Positions 37,269 to 47,362 of a stretch of DNA of 64,000 bases are shown in pieces. Position 1 is the stretch's first letter, and each line of letters starts with the position of its first letter. This DNA comes from Roseburia inulinivorans DSM 16841. GTDB lineage: Bacteria > Bacillota > Clostridia > Lachnospirales > Lachnospiraceae. Under the pieces are notes generated by a model. That model saw nothing but the letters and a program-made list of their open reading frames with translations, was not told the DNA's origin and ran no database searches. Made by a program: the position numbers and the translations under genes. Where the stretch lies: positions 1 through 64,000 of the forward strand of contig NZ_ACFY01000096.1 in NCBI RefSeq assembly GCF_000174195.1. The letters run 5' to 3'.

Positions 37269-38993
37269 ATGGCAAAGAAAAACGTTTTCCTACATTTTCT
37301 TTCAAACTATATTGTTGTATTGCTTCTATTTTTCACGCTCTTCGTTATGGGGCCATCTGAAATATTTTTTGGCAATTATAAAGAATTTGGATTTGTCTAT
37401 CAGGAATTTGGATGGAAATTTTTCATTTTTGCATTCTTAATATCATTTATTTTTACGCTTGTTATTTCATTCTTTCCAGACAAGCTCGGAAAATATATTC
37501 TTTCTGTTTTCTGGGGAATCGGAATTGCAGGATATATCCAGACAATGTTTTTAAACCGCCATCTGGAACAAATGGGTGTCCGTGCAGAAGCATACACCGC
37601 ATCACCTTCAAAAATAATTGTAAATTCCATTATTTGGACAACTATCATTTTGGGAGCTTTGCTGTTTGCAAAATTTCAACAGAATATCTTCAAAAAAGTA
37701 ATGTTAACATCCTCTCTCATTATTCTGGGGATGCAATGTGTTGGATACATTTCACTTTTCCCCTCCGCAGATAAATCCGCCTTTACATACTACAGTGACA
37801 AGGACGAACTTATTCTGGATGGAAGTAAGCAATTTACCGTATCCTCAAATGATAACATTATCTTATTTATTCTGGATAATTTTTCCAGCACTTACCTTGC
37901 ATCTGCCGTTGAAAAATATCCGGATTTAAAGGATTTTCTGCATGATTTCACTTATTACAATAATGCCGACTGCAATTACCATGGAACTTATCCATCGCTA
38001 CCGCATTTACTAACAGGAAACGATTTAGATCCTTCGTTATCTGTTGATGACTGGTTAGAAGAATGTTGGACAAATACTACTACAAATGATTATTTTTCTA
38101 TTTTATCTGATGCCAATTACAAAGTAAATTTATATACTCCAACGACATCTATTCTGACAGGTAATCATTCTCTGCCGCTTCTTGACGGAAAAATTAGTAA
38201 TATAACTACAAAACAAAGTTCTATTTGCATTGATTACCATAAACTGTATAAGACAATGTTCTATATGTCCTGCTATCGCTTTATGCCAGAATATTTCAAA
38301 TCCTTTTTTGACGTATCAAATGAAACATATACCACTATTGTATCTTATCCGCAAAACAATATTTTACATACGAACTATGATTTTTATAATCATCTCATAG
38401 AAAATGGTCTGACAACTGATTCATCTGGTAATTATTTCATAATTCAGCACTTAAATGGTACACATGAATTCACAACCGATGAAAATTGTCAGTTTGATGA
38501 TCAGAATGCAACTTGCCAATCAACCGTTAAAGGAATTTTCACTATGCTTGAAGCTTATTTGAACGAATTAAAAACACTAGGCGTTTATGATGATTCAACT
38601 ATTATTATCACCTCTGATCATGGTGACGTTGAATATCCACAAATAATCTTTTTCATCAAGGAAAAACAGGAATCCCACGAATCACTTAATGGTACCAATG
38701 CTCCTATTACTTTAGACGAACTTGTTCCAACCATCGTTCAATCGCTTGATAAAGATTACAGTGAATTCGGATATAGTATACATGATTTTTATCCCGATCA
38801 GCAACGGGAACGTCTGCTTTATATCCGGGATTATGACGCTTCTTATCCAGATGTTCCACGCTACGATGGAATCTCTTCCGGTGGATCAAACGTATACCAC
38901 TTATACAACTATACAGGTAATATTGATGATCAGATTAATGCCTTGCAAAATTATCAATACACAACCATACCAATGGTTGACTCTTATTTTTAA
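37269..38993 (+). CDS. Sulfatase/LTA-synthase-fold membrane protein
   Basis: 574 residues, paralogue of 33039-34778. Starts at ATG after AAAGGAG, giving MAKKNVFLHFLSNYIVV; an earlier in-frame start at 37179 would overlap the SGNH gene and has no ribosome site. GPSEIFFGNYKEFGF, NIILFILDNFSS, HGTYPSLPHLLTGN and TSDHGDVE are seen. Third GPSE-type sulfatase-fold copy in the window. Substrate unknown. Confidence 0.85.
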   Translation: MAKKNVFLHFLSNYIVVLLLFFTLFVMGPSEIFFGNYKEFGFVYQEFGWKFFIFAFLISFIFTLVISFFPDKLGKYILSVFWGIGIAGYIQTMFLNRHLEQMGVRAEAYTASPSKIIVNSIIWTTIILGALLFAKFQQNIFKKVMLTSSLIILGMQCVGYISLFPSADKSAFTYYSDKDELILDGSKQFTVSSNDNIILFILDNFSSTYLASAVEKYPDLKDFLHDFTYYNNADCNYHGTYPSLPHLLTGNDLDPSLSVDDWLEECWTNTTTNDYFSILSDANYKVNLYTPTTSILTGNHSLPLLDGKISNITTKQSSICIDYHKLYKTMFYMSCYRFMPEYFKSFFDVSNETYTTIVSYPQNNILHTNYDFYNHLIENGLTTDSSGNYFIIQHLNGTHEFTTDENCQFDDQNATCQSTVKGIFTMLEAYLNELKTLGVYDDSTIIITSDHGDVEYPQIIFFIKEKQESHESLNGTNAPITLDELVPTIVQSLDKDYSEFGYSIHDFYPDQQRERLLYIRDYDASYPDVPRYDGISSGGSNVYHLYNYTGNIDDQINALQNYQYTTIPMVDSYF

Positions 38994-39014
38994 ACACAGA
39001 AAAGGATACCTTTT

Positions 39015-40544
39015 ATGAATGAAACAACTTTAAAAATTTTTAATCGAACACTCCATATAAAAAAGCAATGGAAAATTACATTTCTCGCCACATGGATTGG
39101 TGGAATGCTGGCTCATGCCTATCGTTTTTTCAACTTTCTGCCATCCTGGGATTCTATGTATAACTTTGCCGGAACCGGTGCTACTTACTCTTCCGGAAGA
39201 TGTTTTCTTGAATTTTTCAGTAAAATCTCTTCCAAATATGATATGCCCTGGGTGAATGGTGCATTGTCCCTGCTCTATATCAGCCTTGCAAGCATACTGC
39301 TTGTTGAACTTTTCGAGTTACAGGAATGCGCATCCTGCGTATTGCTTGCCCTGCTCATTGTTTCTTTCCCTACCGTCACAGCATCCTTTGCATTTATGTT
39401 CACTGCTGACGGTTACATGATGGCATTTTTAATGGCTGTGCTAGGCATTTATCTGACCTGGAGATATAGATACGGTATCTTTCCGGGTATTATCTGCATT
39501 GGATTAAGCATTGGAACTTATCAGGCATACATCAGTGTCATGCTCTGCATTCTGCTTGTTATGTTTGCCCGTGATCTGCTTATAAAACAGAAAGATTTCA
39601 AATCTTTCTGTTGCAGCAACTGGAAATATATCCCACTTCTGCTTGGAGGCTTTATTTTCTATAAGATTGCATCCACACTCATTAATGCTTACTATCACAT
39701 TACATTGACAGACTATCAGGGAATCGGTCAGATTCATATTCTGTCACTTTGGGAATACAAACAGGCTTTCCGAAATGTATATAATGAATTGTCCCACCTG
39801 TTTTCTTTCAACGAAGCTCTTAATGTATACTGGTACGGATATGCTAACCGCCTTGTAATCGTCCTTATTCTGCTCTGCACGGTCTGTCTTGTACTCAAAA
39901 ATAAACTGTACAGACGGCCACTTGCTTTTATTGCCGGAATACTCTGCACCATCTGCCTGCCACTTGCCGTGTGTTTTCTATTCTTTGTATCATCCGACGT
40001 CTGGTATCACACACTGATGGAGATGGGAGCCTGCTTTATTTACCTGCTATTGCTCTGTTATCTGGAACATGGCTGTGAAAAAACATATTTTGAAAAAATC
40101 ATAAAATCTATCGGAATTGTTGTACTTTGTTATCTTTCCTTCTACAACATCCGAAATGCCAATATCTGCTATAATGAGATGAACCTGAGCTACGAAAAAA
40201 GCTATAGCATTGCCAGCAATGTATTAGACCGCATAGAAGATCTGGACGAGTTTCCTGAGATATCCAAGGTTGCCATCATTGGAACCTACCACACCTATTC
40301 TTCTAATATTGGCGGAACTGTACCTTATATTATTGGTGTAGATCAGGATAACTTCCTAAATCTTGATTTTCACTATTTTGCTATGTGGAATTACTGTTTT
40401 GGTATTCAGCTTGACCAAGCCAGCAGTGAAGAGATTGCTGCCATCAAACAGACCGAAGAGTACCAGAAGCTTGATTCCTATCCATCAAAAAACTGTATTG
40501 CAGTAATTCATGACATTATTGTGATAAAGCTGCCAGAAGAATAG
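39015..40544 (+). CDS. GtrII-like membrane glucosyltransferase-domain protein
   Basis: 509 residues, about ten membrane helices. FFNFLPSWDSMYN, FTADGYMMAFLMAVLG and SIGTYQAYIS are typical of the GtrII/GtrIV serotype-conversion family, which moves glucose from a polyprenol carrier to a growing surface glycan outside the cell. It needs a GtrB-type partner; one is encoded just across a shared terminator at 40638-41591. Last gene of the right-hand module. Confidence 0.82.
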   Translation: MNETTLKIFNRTLHIKKQWKITFLATWIGGMLAHAYRFFNFLPSWDSMYNFAGTGATYSSGRCFLEFFSKISSKYDMPWVNGALSLLYISLASILLVELFELQECASCVLLALLIVSFPTVTASFAFMFTADGYMMAFLMAVLGIYLTWRYRYGIFPGIICIGLSIGTYQAYISVMLCILLVMFARDLLIKQKDFKSFCCSNWKYIPLLLGGFIFYKIASTLINAYYHITLTDYQGIGQIHILSLWEYKQAFRNVYNELSHLFSFNEALNVYWYGYANRLVIVLILLCTVCLVLKNKLYRRPLAFIAGILCTICLPLAVCFLFFVSSDVWYHTLMEMGACFIYLLLLCYLEHGCEKTYFEKIIKSIGIVVLCYLSFYNIRNANICYNEMNLSYEKSYSIASNVLDRIEDLDEFPEISKVAIIGTYHTYSSNIGGTVPYIIGVDQDNFLNLDFHYFAMWNYCFGIQLDQASSEEIAAIKQTEEYQKLDSYPSKNCIAVIHDIIVIKLPEE

Positions 40545-40545
40545 A

Positions 40546-40590
40546 AAAAAGTGCTGCAACTTTGAAAAATTCAGAGCTGCAGCACTTTTT
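40546..40590. terminator. Bidirectional Rho-independent terminator
   Basis: AAAAAGTGCTGCA (40546-40558) and TGCAGCACTTTTT (40578-40590) form a 13-bp perfect stem with A and T runs on both sides. It lies between two converging genes and should work both ways. Confidence 0.9.
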
Positions 40591-40637
40591 CTATTCTTCT
40601 TTCTCTTGTTTTGGTAAACATTTATCCATGTTCAGAC

Positions 40638-41591
40638 TCACTTATTTTTTTCCGTTTCTTCGTCATTGCTTTTCTGAATAATATAATGCGGTCTTTTCTT
40701 CACTTCCATATAGGTCTTAGACAGATATTGTCCCATGATTCCCATACAGAACAATTGAATTCCACCAACAAACGTAATGATACATACCAGGGATGGCCAT
40801 CCACTGACCGGATCTCCAAAAATAAGCTTTCGAACAATGATAAATATGATTGCAACAAAAGAAATAAACGTCATCAAAATTCCAAGGTAAGAAGAAATCA
40901 TCAGCGGAACATTTGAAAAATTGACAATGCCATCCAGAGAATACGCCAAAAGCTTCCAGAAACTCCACTTTGTCTCTCCTGCTGTTCTTTCTATATTCTC
41001 ATATTCCAGCCATTTTGTCCGATAACCAACCCACCCAAAAATTCCTTTGGAAAAGCGATTATACTCTGATAATGCAAGAACACTGTTCACCATATCTCTC
41101 GTCATCATACGAAAATCTCTGGCTCCATCTACGATATCCGCATCGGATATCCTGCGTATCAGTTTATAAAAGCATCTGGCGCAAAAAGAACGTACCATCG
41201 GTTCCCCTTTACGACTTACACGTCTTGTTGCCACACTGTCATATTCTCCTGACTCAAGTGTACTTATCATCTCTGGAAGAAGTGCCGGTGGATCCTGCAT
41301 ATCTGCATCCATGATCACAACATAATCTCCTCTGGCATTATTAAGTCCTGCATAAATTGCCGCCTCTTTTCCAAAATTTCTGGAAAATGAATAATACTTC
41401 ACATGTCTATCTTTCTGTGCCAGTCCACACACTTTCTGTTCTGTATAATCCTTAGATCCATCATCCACGAACAATATCTCATAATCACATTGCCCATTCG
41501 TCATCACATCCGTAACCGTAGCATATATTGTCTCTACTGTCTTCTCTTCGTTGTAACATGGAATAATTATGCTGAGCAATTTTCTGTCCAT
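40638..41591 (-). CDS. GT2 glycosyltransferase, GtrB-like polyprenyl-phosphate glucosyltransferase
   Basis: 317 residues. GT-A domain with SIIIPCYNEEKTVETIY and DADMQDPPAL; two C-terminal helices (about 235-300) and a basic tail. This is the GtrB type that makes undecaprenyl-phosphate-glucose. The neighbouring GtrII-like gene is its probable user. Divergent from the Wzy-like gene. Confidence 0.92.
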   Translation of the reverse strand: MDRKLLSIIIPCYNEEKTVETIYATVTDVMTNGQCDYEILFVDDGSKDYTEQKVCGLAQKDRHVKYYSFSRNFGKEAAIYAGLNNARGDYVVIMDADMQDPPALLPEMISTLESGEYDSVATRRVSRKGEPMVRSFCARCFYKLIRRISDADIVDGARDFRMMTRDMVNSVLALSEYNRFSKGIFGWVGYRTKWLEYENIERTAGETKWSFWKLLAYSLDGIVNFSNVPLMISSYLGILMTFISFVAIIFIIVRKLIFGDPVSGWPSLVCIITFVGGIQLFCMGIMGQYLSKTYMEVKKRPHYIIQKSNDEETEKNK

Positions 41592-41680
41592 TCTTCCGCT
41601 ACCTCTTTCCTGTCTCCGCCACGCTCAAAAGGATACATCCCGACATCTCTGCTGATCATGTACTCACATCCGTTCCGGCT

Positions 41681-41709
41681 TTGCATGTATCTGTAAGTTA
41701 TGTTATAAT
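41681..41709 (+). promoter_or_regulatory. SigA-type promoter of the Wzy-like gene
   Basis: TTGCAT (41681-41686), 17-bp spacer, TATAAT (41704-41709), about 70 bp before the ATG at 41777. Confidence 0.65.
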
Positions 41710-41776
41710 GTATATATTAATGTGCATATGTAACAGGTACTGCATAGCAGACATTTTCGTTCAGGAGACTACACTT

Positions 41777-42931
41777 ATGAATATATTAATAGAAAAATTA
41801 AAACAGCGCAATGCATTTTCAACAACCTTTTTATATATCATCTATTTTCTGCTTGGAATGTATTACCCCCTTTTCAGTTTCATGCGTCAGACCGTACCGC
41901 AGTATTGGGGACAGGTTACACTTTTTTATCATATACTGCTGATATTGCTTCTGGCAAAAGTACTCCTTCAGAAAAACTCTGTTTTTGACTGGATTTTTTT
42001 GGCTGGATTGTTTTATCTCTGTTATAAAAGCTACCAGTATAATTATGATTTCTATAATATTTTCGGTACCATGATGTTCCTCTGCTGTGCCAAAAATATA
42101 GAAATAAAAAAAATTGTAAAATTAGATTTATATATCCGTATTGTACGCAGTGTCTTGTTTCTCACCTTACCTTTTATGGGCTTAATGATCAATAAAATAA
42201 ATGTATGGATTGGTGGAAGAACCCGCACCTTCTTCGGATGGACTCACGCTAATATGATGGGGCTTGATTTTTTACTTTTGGCAATGGACATTATGTATCT
42301 CCGAAAAGAATGTAAGAAATGGTACGACTGTATCCTATATGCTGTTTTTATCATCTTTCTGGACAAAACAGCCAATAGCAGAACCGCTGAGGCCATTATT
42401 GCCATGTTAATTGTCATCCACTTATTGTCGATTATCATGCAAAGAAACTGGTTCCATAAAATGATGGTGCTATTTACATCTGGAGCATTCCTTCTATGTG
42501 TTGGTATTCCATTTATCGGAAGTTATTTATATATCCACAAACCGGAATTATTTTTACAACATGACGGAACCATGCTCTCAAGAATTCAATTGACTACTAC
42601 CTTCTATCTAAGAAATGGTGGCTTTGGTTTCTATGGATTTCCTATAGAAGATCAAGATTGCCTTGACATGATGTTCTCTTATATTGGACTTCATTGGGGA
42701 ACCGCAGCGTTCATCATTATTTCAGCAGCTATTATATATGCCATTTATAAGGCATCCAGAGAACAGCATACCAGCTTCCTGATCTTGCTTTTCTTCTTCC
42801 TTGTATATGGCTGGGCAGAAGTTGCACCTATCTATCCTGTATATTCTTATCTGTCGCTCTTATTAGGCTATTACATTATGAACCGCAAGCCATTTTATTG
42901 TAAGCGTCCATATACCTGCGCTAATTTCTAA
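41777..42931 (+). CDS. Wzy-like polysaccharide polymerase / O-antigen ligase-like membrane protein
   Basis: 384 residues, about ten helices. The loop GWTHANMMG followed by a helix and SRTAEAIIAML is the pattern of Wzy polymerases and WaaL ligases. Start was placed at ATG after AGGAG; a longer reading from 41681 would begin inside the promoter. It is a single gene followed by its own terminator. Probably polymerises the repeat units of the surface glycan; sequence divergence in this group leaves the exact role open. Confidence 0.75.
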   Translation: MNILIEKLKQRNAFSTTFLYIIYFLLGMYYPLFSFMRQTVPQYWGQVTLFYHILLILLLAKVLLQKNSVFDWIFLAGLFYLCYKSYQYNYDFYNIFGTMMFLCCAKNIEIKKIVKLDLYIRIVRSVLFLTLPFMGLMINKINVWIGGRTRTFFGWTHANMMGLDFLLLAMDIMYLRKECKKWYDCILYAVFIIFLDKTANSRTAEAIIAMLIVIHLLSIIMQRNWFHKMMVLFTSGAFLLCVGIPFIGSYLYIHKPELFLQHDGTMLSRIQLTTTFYLRNGGFGFYGFPIEDQDCLDMMFSYIGLHWGTAAFIIISAAIIYAIYKASREQHTSFLILLFFFLVYGWAEVAPIYPVYSYLSLLLGYYIMNRKPFYCKRPYTCANF

Positions 42932-42934
42932 ATA

Positions 42935-42972
42935 ACACATGCATCGTCTTTGCCAGATGCATGCGTTTTACT
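42935..42972 (+). terminator. Terminator of the Wzy-like gene; member of a repeated hairpin family
   Basis: CATGCATC (42938-42945) pairs with GATGCATG (42956-42963), followed by CGTTTTACTACATTT. The same downstream bases and a changed but still paired stem occur at 53601-53640. Confidence 0.7.
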
Positions 42973-43051
42973 ACATTTATTTATACCATACTCCTAACAC
43001 CAAGCATCCACCTTCATATCAGATGGGTGCTGAATTATTTTTCGATTACCC

Positions 43052-43879
43052 TTATTCATCTTTTCTATATGCCTTAAAATAATGATGACCTATACGATCT
43101 TTTTCCGGTGGTAACTGCATATAATCACCATATGTATGACGCAAAACCTCATCATAATCTTTTGGTACACGGAATTGATATTTTTCAAATGGAACCATTA
43201 TTGTTTCATCAAACCATTTACGTAAAAATATCTCTTTCTTTCCCCCTGAAAGCCATACGATACATCCAATATAGTTACTATCCTCATACTCCTTCAATTC
43301 AACAAGTTGATTAAGTTTTTTTTGAAAATAATCTTTCCCTATCAATTTAGATCCTATAAATATAGGATATTTTATAATTTTTCTAAATAATGATGTTGTG
43401 GTTTCAATGGCAAAATGTTCCCGTGTTGACTGGTAACAAAGCGAAGACAGTCTGTCCCCTTTCATACCGTAAGTAACCGCTTCTTTTTCAGTTGTTCCAA
43501 GTCCATCATATGGATATATGTCTATAAACACTCCCATACCATATGGTTTTTCATTCTCCATTTTTATTATATATCGGTCATCACTAATTCTCGTAATCAT
43601 ATATGGATATTCCTTACACTCCTCCAGATTAAATATACGTAAATCAGGATATTCTTCCCTATGTATCTTCATGTATTCTAAAAACCGATCATAATCCCTG
43701 CGCGGCATCATGATATCCACATCATCATCCCATGGAATATACCCATGATGCCGAATGGCTCCTATAAGAGTTCCATATATTAAAGAATATCTAAAATTCT
43801 GTTCTTCACATATTGTTGCAACTGTATGTAATATTTCAAGTGATACTAATTGTATTTCCCTTATCGTTAACTCTGTCAT
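43052..43879 (-). CDS. licD: LicD-family phosphotransferase
   Basis: 275 residues. LicD signature near the N-terminus: IYGTLIGAIRHHGYIPWDDD with the metal-binding DDDVDIMM, then RRDYDRF. LicD enzymes move phosphocholine or other phospho-groups from CDP donors onto surface sugars. The LicC-like enzyme at 24.6 kb could supply the donor; CMP-AEP is another possibility. Last gene of the minus-strand block that begins with the RT operon. Confidence 0.9.
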   Translation of the reverse strand: MTELTIREIQLVSLEILHTVATICEEQNFRYSLIYGTLIGAIRHHGYIPWDDDVDIMMPRRDYDRFLEYMKIHREEYPDLRIFNLEECKEYPYMITRISDDRYIIKMENEKPYGMGVFIDIYPYDGLGTTEKEAVTYGMKGDRLSSLCYQSTREHFAIETTTSLFRKIIKYPIFIGSKLIGKDYFQKKLNQLVELKEYEDSNYIGCIVWLSGGKKEIFLRKWFDETIMVPFEKYQFRVPKDYDEVLRHTYGDYMQLPPEKDRIGHHYFKAYRKDE

Positions 43880-43898
43880 TTTTTCTTCTCCACACTTA

Positions 43899-44804
43899 TC
43901 AACGGTTTCCTAACAAAATGGTCATTCTCAATTTTACAGCCATATTTTTATTCATATATCTTGTTTTAAAAGATGCTGCCAATCCTAATCGAGTAAATAA
44001 ATTTCTTCTATATCCAGAAATTTTTTCTAACCATCTTTTTTCTTCTTTTCCTATCCTTGAACCATAAATTTTTAAAATCTGCTCGGCCTGACTATCTATT
44101 CCATTTTTTTCTCTGGTAACAATATCTCTGCATCTCGATGTTATCTTATTTAAAAATCCATAAGAAACACCAACAACATTGTTTTCGTGTTGGCGGTACA
44201 ACATATAGGAATCCTCATCATACCGTATACTTCCTTTTACTGCCACACACACAAGTGCAATATAAAAATCATGCATAACCAGTCGTTCCGGAATACTATA
44301 ATTCTGTATCATCTGAGCCAGAGCACAATTAAATATCATCGTACACCCAAGCAGCCCTCCTGCACAAGCCAATGTATAAATATCTGTCTTCGGATCACAT
44401 TTATAAACATCTCTTCCTAAAGATTTGAGCTTATCGTCCACAAGCTCTGCATTGGAACAATACAGACTTGGCGTTTTAATATCCTTTATCTGCATTATCC
44501 CTGTCCACAATTTATCCGGCATCCAATAATCATCCTGATCCGCAAATGCATAATAATCATAATTTTCACAATGCTTTATTAAATCCATAAAACTTAATGC
44601 AGGTTTTAGATTTCTTCCTTCATACCAATGAAGCTTTTTTTCTATTTCATACTGCATCAAAATTTTCTTTGTCGCATCAGTCGACCCATCATCTCGAACC
44701 CATAAATCCAGTTCAAAGTTTCCTCTCTGGTTTAATATTGATTCAATCTGTTCTTTCATATAGTTTTCCCCATTATAGGTGGACATTAAAACCGCAACTC
44801 TCAC
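43899..44804 (-). CDS. GT2 family glycosyltransferase
   Basis: 301 residues. GT-A fold: VAVLMSTYNGENYMKEQIES, RDDGSTD and FADQDDYW, the last typical of rhamnosyl- and galactosyltransferases of capsule loci. The start overlaps the previous gene by 4 bp (ATGA), and LicD follows 19 bp later. Substrates unknown. Confidence 0.9.
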   Translation of the reverse strand: MRVAVLMSTYNGENYMKEQIESILNQRGNFELDLWVRDDGSTDATKKILMQYEIEKKLHWYEGRNLKPALSFMDLIKHCENYDYYAFADQDDYWMPDKLWTGIMQIKDIKTPSLYCSNAELVDDKLKSLGRDVYKCDPKTDIYTLACAGGLLGCTMIFNCALAQMIQNYSIPERLVMHDFYIALVCVAVKGSIRYDEDSYMLYRQHENNVVGVSYGFLNKITSRCRDIVTREKNGIDSQAEQILKIYGSRIGKEEKRWLEKISGYRRNLFTRLGLAASFKTRYMNKNMAVKLRMTILLGNR

Positions 44805-45757
44805 TCCTGCTCTCCAAATAAGACCTGATAAAATGTATTTTTAATAGTTGTATCCGACTCTTCAAATTTATATGTTAATTTATGAAAGCTTGTCATTTCT
44901 TTTACCGCATTCGCAATTGTCTCGTCATACTCCTCGAACAGTCTCAACAACAAGATATGTGGTGTTGCATTGCTGAATGGTACAACTTTATTCCACTCAT
45001 CTGGATATGCCTCTATTACCATTTGGAAAAACATATGAAATAAATAATAATGAACTAATTTCGTATTTTCCTTCCAATATTCATACAATAGAGCCCTCTC
45101 TAACACAAGCATTTGATTATTGGAACATGATGTAATAAACCAACTTGAAACCGCAGTACATTGACCATCCAACCCCGGTTTAAGATTCTGAAACATAAAA
45201 AGATCTGAATCAAATAAATAGTCTGGATATATTGGCGATGAACACCATACAGTTGCATCGATCCATGTTCCTCCATACTTAATTAATAATTCCAGGCGCA
45301 ATAAATCTGACAGATGTGTTTTAGAAAAACATCCCTTTTCATATTTTTCCAAAATGTATGCTGGAAATTGGACATATTCCTTATAATTCTCTTCTGTGAT
45401 TAAAATTATCCTCTTATCACGCAGATTACTTTTCAAGGATTCAAAACAATACTGCACCATTTTAGGTGCATGCTCCATGCCCTGAAACCAACATACCCAA
45501 ACAATATCCGAATGTTCATGTAATATATTTTTTGTATCTTCTTTCTGTTGGTATTCACTAATAAACCTTTTATATTTCTTTTTTAATTTACAATATATCC
45601 GATTATCAACTGCCAATCGGACAATCTCAAGTGATTTTCTTGACAGACCTAATATTGCCGTTTCCAATAATGAAAACAGTATTACATGCGCCATGCAATA
45701 CTGTTTCAATATCTCTATACCATTTACTTTTTTAAAAATTTTTTTAAATTCTTTCAT
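44801..45757 (-). CDS. Capsular polysaccharide synthesis glycosyltransferase (Caps_synth/GT32-like)
   Basis: 318 residues. DIVWVCWFQGMEHAPKMVQ, SKTHLSDLLRLELLIKYGG and TWIDATVW are typical of the capsule-synthesis/GT32-like family with its DxD-like site. The N-terminal 60 residues are helical. It precedes the GT2 and LicD genes. Donor and acceptor unknown. Confidence 0.85.
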   Translation of the reverse strand: MKEFKKIFKKVNGIEILKQYCMAHVILFSLLETAILGLSRKSLEIVRLAVDNRIYCKLKKKYKRFISEYQQKEDTKNILHEHSDIVWVCWFQGMEHAPKMVQYCFESLKSNLRDKRIILITEENYKEYVQFPAYILEKYEKGCFSKTHLSDLLRLELLIKYGGTWIDATVWCSSPIYPDYLFDSDLFMFQNLKPGLDGQCTAVSSWFITSCSNNQMLVLERALLYEYWKENTKLVHYYLFHMFFQMVIEAYPDEWNKVVPFSNATPHILLLRLFEEYDETIANAVKEMTSFHKLTYKFEESDTTIKNTFYQVLFGEQE

Positions 45758-45852
45758 ATTATCCCTTTATTATCATAAAATTATATACACTTTCCACATA
45801 TATTCTGTTTCTGTCATACTAATGATCCGGCAAAAATTTTCCATGCCTATTT

Positions 45853-46965
45853 TTAATCATATAGGAATTCATTTATTCTATCATTTAAATACATATGATA
45901 ATAATACAATTTAGAATATTCCATATGCTTCCTAAATTCACGATTATAATAATAATGCGACATATGATATGATAATTCAACCAAATAATTTACGCTGTAT
46001 TTTTTAGCTTCCGCTCTAAGTTTTCTTTTAGTATCCCATATTCCACCAATCACCCCACAACAAACCCCACATACATCCAATACTCTAGCAACCTCACTCG
46101 ATACATTCATAAGTGATGTTGCCAATGTTGTTATCAATGGAAACATTACTGTTTTTGCACCATAAAATCCCTCAATCTTAATATCTCGCATTCGTTTCAT
46201 ATATTCATCTCGACATTTTTGAAAATCCTTAATTCTTTCATTAAATATGTCTGTAATTATTTTTTCATCATTAACATTCATAATTGTATCACTAAATTTT
46301 TGCATTTCATCAAAAAAAAGATGGCGTTCATCCTTCGATTTTTCTCTGAATGCAAGCAACTCTTTAGCCGATAAGCTTTCTATACCACGCGGTATAAAAT
46401 TTGCAAAAGTTAATGCCCCCAATTTGGTTATGTTATCACCTTGATCATGATCAAGCAATTTTCCATTCGACTCCATAAAGTTCGAACATAACCACGAAAA
46501 ATCATAATCTGACGCGAGTGTAATATTATTTTTTTTTGCAATATAATTTGATAAATAAATCATATATATATTTGCAAATTCTCTGGGCACATAATAAAAT
46601 CCCTCATCATCCCGCTTATTACCTGCTATCAGTAATTCTCTCAATTGAACATCTGCTTTTCCTTCATGTAGTTTGACATAATTATTATCCATATAATCTG
46701 CCTCGGACAATGCGCATGCCCATTTTGATTTATCCATAACTTTTATAAAATCTTCAAATATTTCAGTTGCATACTTTTCTGGAGCAATATTCGCAATAAC
46801 ACTCTTGTCCTCTATAAGCGTTCTAATTTCATCTCTGTCATTTGGAATATATCCTTCAGGCACAATCCGATATACCTTGTCCCACAGCAGGCATGCATTC
46901 CAAAGCCATTCTTTATTAGCAAATTCTATTGTCGGGTAATATAATGTTGCATTATAATTCATCAT
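45853..46965 (-). CDS. DUF6236-like protein, function unknown
   Basis: About 370 residues, no signal peptide. Opens with YYPTIEFANKEWLWNA and VYRIVPEGYIPND, which I associate with DUF6236; the rest is helical with one hydrophobic patch (MFPLITTLATSLMN, VCGVCCGVIGG). The start was placed at the ATG pair after AAGGAG. Such proteins occur in variable regions. It lies between a VanY relic and the glycosyltransferases; it does not look like a glycan enzyme and could belong with the RT system or be independent. Confidence 0.6.
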   Translation of the reverse strand: MMNYNATLYYPTIEFANKEWLWNACLLWDKVYRIVPEGYIPNDRDEIRTLIEDKSVIANIAPEKYATEIFEDFIKVMDKSKWACALSEADYMDNNYVKLHEGKADVQLRELLIAGNKRDDEGFYYVPREFANIYMIYLSNYIAKKNNITLASDYDFSWLCSNFMESNGKLLDHDQGDNITKLGALTFANFIPRGIESLSAKELLAFREKSKDERHLFFDEMQKFSDTIMNVNDEKIITDIFNERIKDFQKCRDEYMKRMRDIKIEGFYGAKTVMFPLITTLATSLMNVSSEVARVLDVCGVCCGVIGGIWDTKRKLRAEAKKYSVNYLVELSYHMSHYYYNREFRKHMEYSKLYYYHMYLNDRINEFLYD

Positions 46966-47013
46966 TTTTCTCCTTAGCAAAGTTTGTCCTAAACTCAATA
47001 AAAAGTTTTAATC

Positions 47014-47302
47014 CTACAATTTTTTCTGAATAGTAATAGCGCCAACATTTCCATCAATGTATGTAACTCCATCCAAACCTGTAATGTTCACTTTATCTGG
47101 TGGATAACGTCTTATGAATCCATACTCCTGCACACCCTGGAACTGCAACCATCACTTCTTCTGTAATCTCCGACAAATCAACAGAATATTCTTCCGGTAA
47201 TGGATTTTCCACATTCACCAATATCAAATTTTTCTGTTTATTGCGATCATATAATGTTTTACAAAATATTATTATATTCAATAAAATTAAAATGCACAAC
47301 AA
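47014..47302 (-). pseudogene. Relic of a VanY/M15-type D-Ala-D-Ala carboxypeptidase
   Basis: An N-terminal helix followed by LILVNVENPLPEEYSVDL, the normal opening of VanY-type peptidases, then VMVAVPGCAG. After a frame change, EYGFIRRYPPDKVNITG resembles the late VanY motif, and a short unrelated tail ends at a stop (47014-47016). The zinc-binding core is missing. The deletion is large, so this is true decay and not a base-calling error. Confidence 0.6.
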
Positions 47303-47362
47303 ACTTATAATTTTTTTGCTTATTTTTTCATATATGCTTCAAACAATATATTCCTCATCTGA

